A stretch of DNA of 64,000 nt from NCBI GenBank assembly GCA_949130495.1, contig OX422213.1, forward strand, positions 54,570,284 through 54,634,283. The letters run 5' to 3'. Position 1 is the first letter of the stretch, and every line of letters starts with the position of its first letter. This DNA is from Sambucus nigra. Its lineage: Eukaryota > Streptophyta > Magnoliopsida > Dipsacales > Adoxaceae. Of the stretch, positions 57,532 through 64,000 are shown piece after piece. The position numbers and the translations under genes are program-made. Below the pieces are notes generated by a model, which did no database searches, was not told where the DNA came from, and saw only the letters and a program-made list of their open reading frames with translations.

Positions 57532-59613
57532 ATGTTTCGAGCCGCTCTCCCCGCACCACCACAGATGGCAGCATTGCCACCCATTCCAGCAGTCCTGATT
57601 CAGAAGGGGCAGCTACAGTATGGACGTGTCTATAACGTCCACCAGGCAGCAGTCCTACAGGCATCGCCCGTGATTGAGGGTACGTTTTCTATCCATGGCA
57701 CTATGGGTCGGGTACTGTTTGATACGGGGGCTACACATTGTTTTATAGCTACACATTTCGCGAAGGCTTTAGGGTTGTTAGCCACAGCGGAGAGCACAGT
57801 GACATGTGTCGACGCACCATTAGGGAGTGGGTCACTTATTTTCTTTATATGCCGGGGAGTAGGGGTAAAGATTGGTAGTTTGGTATTACCTGCGGACATG
57901 TTGGTATTAGATATGCATGTTCACGATGTGATTATCGGTATGGATTGGCTCGCTGACTATAGAGCCATGATTGATTGTTTCGGTGGGAGCATTATTTTTG
58001 CCATTCCGGGGCAAGAGATGTTTGAAGTGGCGATGCCTCGCCCAGAGGGAGGCTCGACCGCTCATTTGTATTACCTTGAGGAGGATACCTCTAAGGAGGT
58101 TGTGATTCCTTTAGATTCGATCCCAGTTGTCAGGGAGTATTCTGATGTGTTTCAGGAGATACCAGGCCTACCCCCCAGTCGAGAGATAGACTTTTTTATA
58201 GACTTGTTACCAGATACGAGACCTATAGCACGCGCACCATACCGTATGGCTCCAGCTGAGATGAGGGAGTTACAGGATCAGATTGAGCAGTTGTTGGGTC
58301 AGGGGTTTATTCGGAGGAGTACTTCACCGTGGGGTTCCCCTGTGTTGTTTGTAAAGAAGAGAGATGGTTCACTGAGATTGTGTGTGGACTACCGGGAGTT
58401 AAACAAGGTCACGATACGGAACAAGTATCCGTTGCCTAGAATCGATGACCTATTCGACCAGTTGAGAGGAGCTTCTTGCTTCTCAAAGATTGATTTGCGA
58501 TCTGGATACCATCAGTTGCGTATCAGGGAGGAGGACGTCTCGAAGACTACGTTCTTATCGAGATATGGTTCCTACGAGTTTCGGGTTATGCCATTTGGTT
58601 TGACCAACGCTCCAGCAGCGTTTATGGACTTGATGAATAGGGTGTTCAGGGATTTCCTAGATCAGTTTGTCATTGTCTTCATCGATAATATTTTGGTTTA
58701 TTCCCAGACAGAGGAGGAGCACACCGAGCACTTGAGGCAAGTTTTGCAGACACTGCGCCAGAATGAGTTGTATGCAAAATATGAGAAGTGCGGGTTTTGG
58801 CTGAAGGAGGTTCAGTTTTTAGGGCATATTATTTCCGACCGGGGAATATCGGTTGATCCGGGGAAGGTATCCGTGGTGAGGGAGTGGGGACAGCCCACGA
58901 CACCGACAGAGATCCGTAGTTTCTTGGGCCTAGCAGGATACTACAGGAGGTTTATTCGGGGTTTCTCCACGATAGCGGGTCCCATGACACACCTAACCCG
59001 TAAAGGTGTGCCGTTCATTTGGAGTGATGCCTGTCAGTTGGAATTTGATGAGTTGAAGGACAAGTTAACCTCAGCACCTGTGTTAGCATTGGCGAGACCG
59101 GGAGTTGAGTATCTTGTTTACACCGATGCGTCCTTACAAGGACTTGGAGGTGTACTGCAGCAGGAGAGTCAGGCCATAGTTTATGCTTCCCGTAAGCTTA
59201 AGCCTCACGAGAAGAATTACCCTACCCATGATTTGGAGTTAGCGGCAGTGGTATTTGCCCTTCGTATTTGGAGACATTACCTTTTGGGGGAGAAGTTTCG
59301 ATTGTTCACGGATCACAAGTCCCTACAGTACCTATTCACGCAGAAGGAGTTGAATATGCGGCAACGAAGGTGGCTTGAATTCGTGAAAGATTATCAGTTC
59401 GATATCCAGTATCACCCGGGGAAGGCTAACATGGTGGCAGACGCGTTGAGCCGTAGACCAGTAGAGGAGGTGGAAGATGTGTGGAAGGCCAAATGGAAGG
59501 AGTTGGGACACCAGGAAGCAGTGGCCCGATCATTCATGTTTGTGATGACTGTTACACCACAGATTGTCACGAAGGTGGTAAAGGCCCAGGCAAATGACTC
59601 GTTCTGTCAGTAG
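57532..59613 (+). pseudogene. Element C protease, reverse transcriptase, RNase H
   Basis: An uninterrupted block in the gag frame. Protease (codons about 50-160 of this block) has [12 protein letters not shown] with Asp at codon 64. RT (about 230-420) has [55 protein letters not shown] and [20 protein letters not shown]; its active box reads FIDNILVYS, so the second Asp is Asn at codon 386. RNase H (about 530-640) has [36 protein letters not shown] and [11 protein letters not shown], with the catalytic acids present. It ends at TAG 59611, a stop also found at the homologous codon in element B. The product would be the replication enzymes. The D-to-N change alone should disable RT. Confidence 0.9.
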
Positions 59614-60996
59614 CAGATAGTTCGATTATTGGCAAAGGGAGCCGAATCCTATACCGTTAGCTCAGACGGGGGATTACGCTTCAATGGGAGATTGGTGGTT
59701 CGGTAAGGGGAGGAATTGCGGCATGAGGTGATGGCAGAGTCGCACGGCTCATGGTTCGCGGTACATCCCGGAGGGGACAAAATGTACCAAGACATGAGAC
59801 GTCAGTATTGGTGGAGCGGGATGAAGAGAGATATTGCCGAGTTTGTTTCAAAATGCGCCACTTGTCAGCTCGTAAAAGTGAATCATCAGAGACCGGCAGG
59901 ACTGCTACTGCCGTTGGAGGTCCCGATGTGGATGTGGGAGAGCATCTCCATGGACTTTATCACAGGGTTGCCTACGTCACAACGAGGTCACGACTCCATT
60001 TAGGTAATTGTGGACAGGTTGACAAAAGTCGCTCATTTTCTACCCGTAAGGACAGACTACACTGCGGGACAGTATGCCCAGCTTTTTATAGCAGAGATAG
60101 TGAGACTTCACGGTGTGCCCTTAAATATCGTGTCTGACCGAGACAAGATATTTGTTTCACGATTTTGGGAGAGTTTTCAGCAGGCCATGGACACGGAGTT
60201 GCGGTTGAGTACAGCATACCACCCGCAGACCGAGCGCACAAATCAGATGTTGGAGGACATGCTACGTATGTGCACCATTGATTTTGAGGGTGGATGGGAG
60301 CAGTATCTTCCACTGGTGTAGTTTGCTTACAATAACTCCTACCAGTTCACCATTGGCATGGCTCCATTTGAGGCGTTGTACGGTAGACCTTGTCGTTCCC
60401 CAGCATGTTGGTTGGAGGTGGGGGACAACAAACTACTTGGGCCGGAAGTGATTCAGGATACTTCGGTAAGGATATAATTGATTCGGAGTCGCATTCGGGT
60501 AGCTCAGGACAGGCAGAAGAGCTATGCTGATGCGAAGAGATTCTTTAGAGAGTTCCAAGTGGGGGACCAGGTTTTTCTCAGAGTATCTCCTATGAAGGGG
60601 ATTACGCGTTTCGGGAAGAAAGGGAAGTTGGCCCCGAGATATGTGGGACCATTTCCTATTATTGAGCGGATTGGACCGGTTGCGTATAGGCTTGGATTAT
60701 CGGAGCATTTACATCAGATTCACGATGTATTTCATATTTCCTCGCTTAGGAAATACCTTAGAGATAATTTGGCTCATTCTCTCATTGCTGTGGAGGACAT
60801 TGATCTCCATCCAGATAGCTCCTACAAGGAGGGGCCGATTGCTATTCTGGACTGAAGTGAGCGGAAACTGCGGTCAAAGATAGTCCCATTAGTGCGTGTT
60901 TAGTGGCGACATCATAATGTCGAGGAGTCCACATGGGAGCGCGAGGATGAGATGCGCGAACGTTATCCAGAGTTATTCTTACCAGGTACTTTCTAG
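59614..60996 (+). pseudogene. Element C integrase and chromodomain-like tail
   Basis: Same frame as gag and RT, with stops at 59704, 60001, 60319, 60475, 60853 and 60901. The HHCC zinc region near 59740-59870 is intact (two His in HGSWFAVHPGG, two Cys in SKCATCQ). Core motifs: MDFITGLPTSQRG with the first catalytic Asp near 59950, IVSDRDKIFVSRFW with the second near 60137, and YHPQTERTNQMLEDML with the catalytic Glu. Four residues usual between HPQT and ER are missing by an in-frame 12-bp deletion, so Asp-Glu spacing falls from 35 to 31. GPFPIIERIGPVAYRLGL and FHISSLRKYL follow. The tail SERKLRSKIVPLVRV and HHNVEESTWEREDEMRERYP to 60996 is chromodomain-like, which in chromoviruses guides integration to particular chromatin. 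Confidence 0.85.
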
Positions 60997-61021
60997 TTCC
61001 GAATTTCGGGACGAAATTCAG

Positions 61022-61038
61022 TTATTAGGGGGGAAGTA
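61022..61038 (+). other. Polypurine tract of element C
   Basis: TTATTAGGGGGGAAGTA runs directly into the TGTAATACC of the 3' LTR. Confidence 0.85.
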
Positions 61039-63984
61039 TGTAATACCCCGTATTTTCTGTGATATTTATTTTTGGGGATTAATTGAATTAAATGTTTATT
61101 ATTGGAAATTAATCCGGATAAAAATATTAACGAGATGTGAGTTAATATTTAATTATAATGTGTATACTTGGCATTATATGAATATTGGTAATATTGAAAT
61201 TGTCGTGAGATTTAAATACGGAAATTTGGGAATTTTGTTGAGACGCGTGTGACCGCCGCGTCATGGTATTTTATTATTTTAATTAAAAATTGAATTTTAG
61301 TTCCATTAACCGTATGGTCGTTTTGAGTGCGCCAACGCGTCCGGAAGGTTCGAGATAGTCAGAAAACACTAGCCGGGAGTTTAGTTTGGGTCCTGGGGTA
61401 TTTTTAGGCCATACCGGCATCATAAAGGGTATTTTGGTAATTTTGTATTTTTGGGAATTAAAAGTGACGAAAATTAGAAATAGAAATATGACTTCTTCTT
61501 TAACCCACTAAACCCACTAACTACACTAAGAGACTTAATGGGCTACGGGAGAAGTTGAAATATAGTCCCAACTTACCAAAAACCAAACACACCTCCATTG
61601 TCATCAACCTTGGGAAGAACTTGTAGAGAGAGAGAGAGAAGGAAGAGAATTCTGCAGAAAGAGAGAGGGAGAACAACTTAGCTTTCAAGATTCAACACCA
61701 AATTCAGAGAAAGATTAAGGCAAGTGGTTTAAATTCATTTGATTCAAGCTATGCTTTCCCATGTTTAGGAATTTTCGAAATTTATCTTGGAAGATGATTT
61801 AGACCCATAAATTGGAAGTTAAAAGCCATGAATTATGTTAGGAATTGCATGTAGTAATACTCTGGACGAATTATATGTTCTAAACAGAACCTTTGATGAT
61901 TTAAAAATGGAGTTTAGAAGAAGTTTATTGATGTTCTTGAATGAAGAAGAAATCTGGAAATAATGATGTAGTTTTGATCTAAACAAAGTCTTTGAATGAT
62001 GAATTATGGGATTTAGAATGTTAATACTGTTGTAGGATGATAGTATGATGTTATGGTAACCTTGTCTTAGAGTTTCATGCTTAAAAATGGTGTTTTGGGA
62101 CGAATTGGTAACTGCAAAACGAAGCAGTCCGTAACCAGACCTGGTGCGTTCGATCGATCGATGTTCTTCAGTCGATCGATCTACCACCATCGATCGATCG
62201 AAGGTAAAGGTCGATCGATCGACCTTCCCAGAATGAGCAAAGTTTTTTCCTTAATTAAATTTTAATGGTGTTAATCCTTGAATGATATTATTGGAGACCT
62301 TGTGAATACCCTTAACCTTAAGGAAGACCAGTAGGCATGATTATGAGGTTGGACCTTAATTGGAATTCAATTTGAGGAATTATTCTAAATTAATGAAATT
62401 CGATAAGTGAGATAATATTTGGGTTAATAGAGTAAATTTGAATAATTTGATGAAATAAGGTTTGGGGCAGAAGTAAAGACCTTAGGTGTAAAGATATTAT
62501 ATGTGGGAATAATAGGAACTTAATTGTCTATTTGAGATAGGTTTTAAGTTTAAGAAACTACGACGTGATACGTATCGACAATTTAATTTCTATATTATCG
62601 GGATACTTGAAATATATGAATTTGGAATAATGGTATAAAGATGTGGAGTATACCTTTATTAATATCGAGATATCTAAGATGTGTGAATGCTTAGTATATA
62701 ATTTTATGTGTATGACATACCTACCATACTTGCTATCACGGGAGGTTTACGTTCACTTAGGGCCTTCTTATCCTTGTGTTGCCCGGATTTAGATTGGTTA
62801 CCTCGATGAACATAGGTCATAGAAGGACTTATTGGGATATTAGTAAGTTTGCTGATCGTGGGAGCGTAGGTATGTGCGTGACCCATGTGATGTGATTGTG
62901 TTCGCCTCCACTATTTGTGATGTTGTTATCTGAACGATTCCTGAGAGATTCGGAATGCGTGATCCTTATGTACGTGATGTACCGGGATGGATAGCAGAGT
63001 ATGTGTGCACCGTAGCTTAGCCTTTGGGTGCTTGTATTGTATATTTATGATGTGAAATTATACGGTTAAATGAGAAGGAATTTACTATGTTAAATTGTGA
63101 GTAGTTATGGTAATATTATGAAAAGATAAAAAGGGAACTTTTATCAATAAATGGTTTTGTTAATAATTGGGAATCCGGGAATTAAAGTAGAACCCTCTAT
63201 TTAATTGTTAAGGATGGAACTAAAACGTGAACCGAGAAGAAGTGTTAGAAACTCTTTAGATAGTTATGAGATAACACATGAATGGGTACAGGAACGTTAG
63301 GAGTGTACAGTTCGACGAGAGGTGAGTATCTTATGTGAGAGCACGTCCTAACATGTATTTTGCATATACTGTTTTAAATGTTTTTAAAGCACTTGCAGGT
63401 TTTTAAAATATCTCCACATTCGGGCTCTGACCCGTTTGCTTTCAAATCTATTTTTTTGTAAAACCATTTTAGGTGCCCAGCCACAAGGACACCATGCATA
63501 GGATTCTTACTCAGATGACGAGCTGTAGCTGCTTGTGGAAGCTACAGGGATTTGCTTTTAGACGCTTATATCATTTGGATTCCATACTCAGTATTCCTCA
63601 GTTGTAGGGCATGTTGCCCAAATTCTATTAGATACATTTCCATTTCAGTTTTTCAGACTTTGGCATGTATTGATTCAGTATTCAGTTTACTTATTACATT
63701 TGTGGGATTTTTGTGAAGAGTTTTCCTCCGAATTTATTTATATCATGCGACGGTTATTCTATCATCTATTTATGGTGAATGGTGATATTAGTCTTGCTTT
63801 AAATCTTTGACTGCATGTTAATCAGGCTTTAATTAAAATTTGACAACTTACTTTTTAAATACTAGGTGGTTAGAAATAATAAATTATTTTCGATAGTGAT
63901 GCTATTAACTGAGCCGACTTTGGCCTTTTGATTTAATTTAATAAAGGAGTAGCTACGCGGTATTTAATTAGTCGGGGTGTCACA
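61039..63984 (+). repeat. 3' LTR of element C
   Basis: 2946 bp; about 98% identical to 53229-56183 by eye, shorter by exactly the 9-bp indel. Palindrome cluster 62147-62222, hairpin 63422-63433, box ending 63488. Ends GTGTCACA before CTCTC. Confidence 0.92.
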
Positions 63985-64000
63985 CTCTCTTCTTGTTGGT
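63985..64000. other. Right flank of element C
   Basis: CTCTCTTCTTGTTGGT continues the copia-type LTR interrupted at 53228; the first five bases are the target duplication. Confidence 0.7.

Larger units (their letters stand above)
53229..63984 (+). mobile_element. Tekay-like Ty3/gypsy element C, full length, young
   Basis: 10.76-kb element: LTRs 53229-56183 and 61039-63984, PBS 56186-56205, one gag-pol frame 56368-60996, PPT before 61039. A perfect 5-bp target duplication CTCTC lies at 53224-53228 and 63985-63989. The long LTRs, single gag-pol frame, domain order gag-PR-RT-RH-INT, C-terminal chromodomain-like tail and initiator-Met PBS fit the Tekay/Del chromovirus lineage. My by-eye comparison of the LTRs finds about 60 substitutions plus one 9-bp indel (about 2%), so it is a recent insertion, yet its frame has nine stops. 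Confidence 0.92.

Noticed and set aside
57050..57598. 182-codon + strand frame over the gag linker, and minus-strand frames with Gly/Pro/Cys-rich sequence
   Set aside because: Out of frame with the zinc knuckle and protease. The same shadow appears over the homologous linker in element B, because of shared Gln/Gly-rich codons.

Overview
The window is plant nuclear DNA (most likely a eudicot, a weak inference) made almost entirely of nested, decayed transposable elements. I find no host gene, tRNA or rRNA. The evidence is plant-specific: Ty3/gypsy elements of the Tekay/Del and Tat/Ogre type, a Ty1/copia gag, a 13.3-kb CACTA DNA transposon with TNP2, Transposase_24 and DUF4216-type genes, and antisense plant mobile domain (PMD) and DUF7745-like reading frames inside the Tat element.

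Layout. (1) 147-9172: Tekay-like element A, + strand, TSD TTAAT, 3.2-3.3 kb LTRs, decayed gag and no pol. It sits inside the tandem-repeat 3' region of an older Tat element. (2) About 9178-22600: that Tat element on the - strand (gag near 21.7 kb, protease, RT, RNase H, integrase near 15.2 kb). Past the integrase it carries two + strand (antisense) extra genes, PMD-like and DUF7745-like, each with its own TATA box and a shared upstream palindrome. A 515-bp (ATT)n microsatellite lies upstream of gag. (3) 23154-36468: CACTA element, TSD TAT, with CACTACACCAAA termini, GTCACGACC-type subterminal repeats, broken TNPA-like and TNP2 genes, a giant inverted repeat and a 168-bp satellite-like array. 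(4) About 37217-39260 and 49871-51064: a Ty1/copia element whose gag is cut by (5) 39261-49865: Tekay-like element B on the - strand, with full gag-pol but many lesions. (6) About 52500-53228: a copia-type polypurine tract and partial LTR, itself interrupted by (7) 53229-63984: Tekay-like element C, + strand, perfect CTCTC TSD, LTRs about 2% divergent. C is the youngest and best preserved: one 1542-codon gag-pol frame with nine stops and no frameshift.

How the parts relate. Elements A, B and C share PBS, PPT, gag homology and two conserved LTR boxes while most of their LTR sequence has diverged, so they are three families of one lineage. The order of insertion can be read from the interruptions: Tat before A; copia gag before B; copia-type LTR before C. 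None of the coding regions looks able to act on its own. The two most unusual things are the pair of promoter-bearing antisense genes in the Tat element and the fold-back plus satellite structure inside the CACTA element. All homology calls are by recognition of motifs, without database searches.
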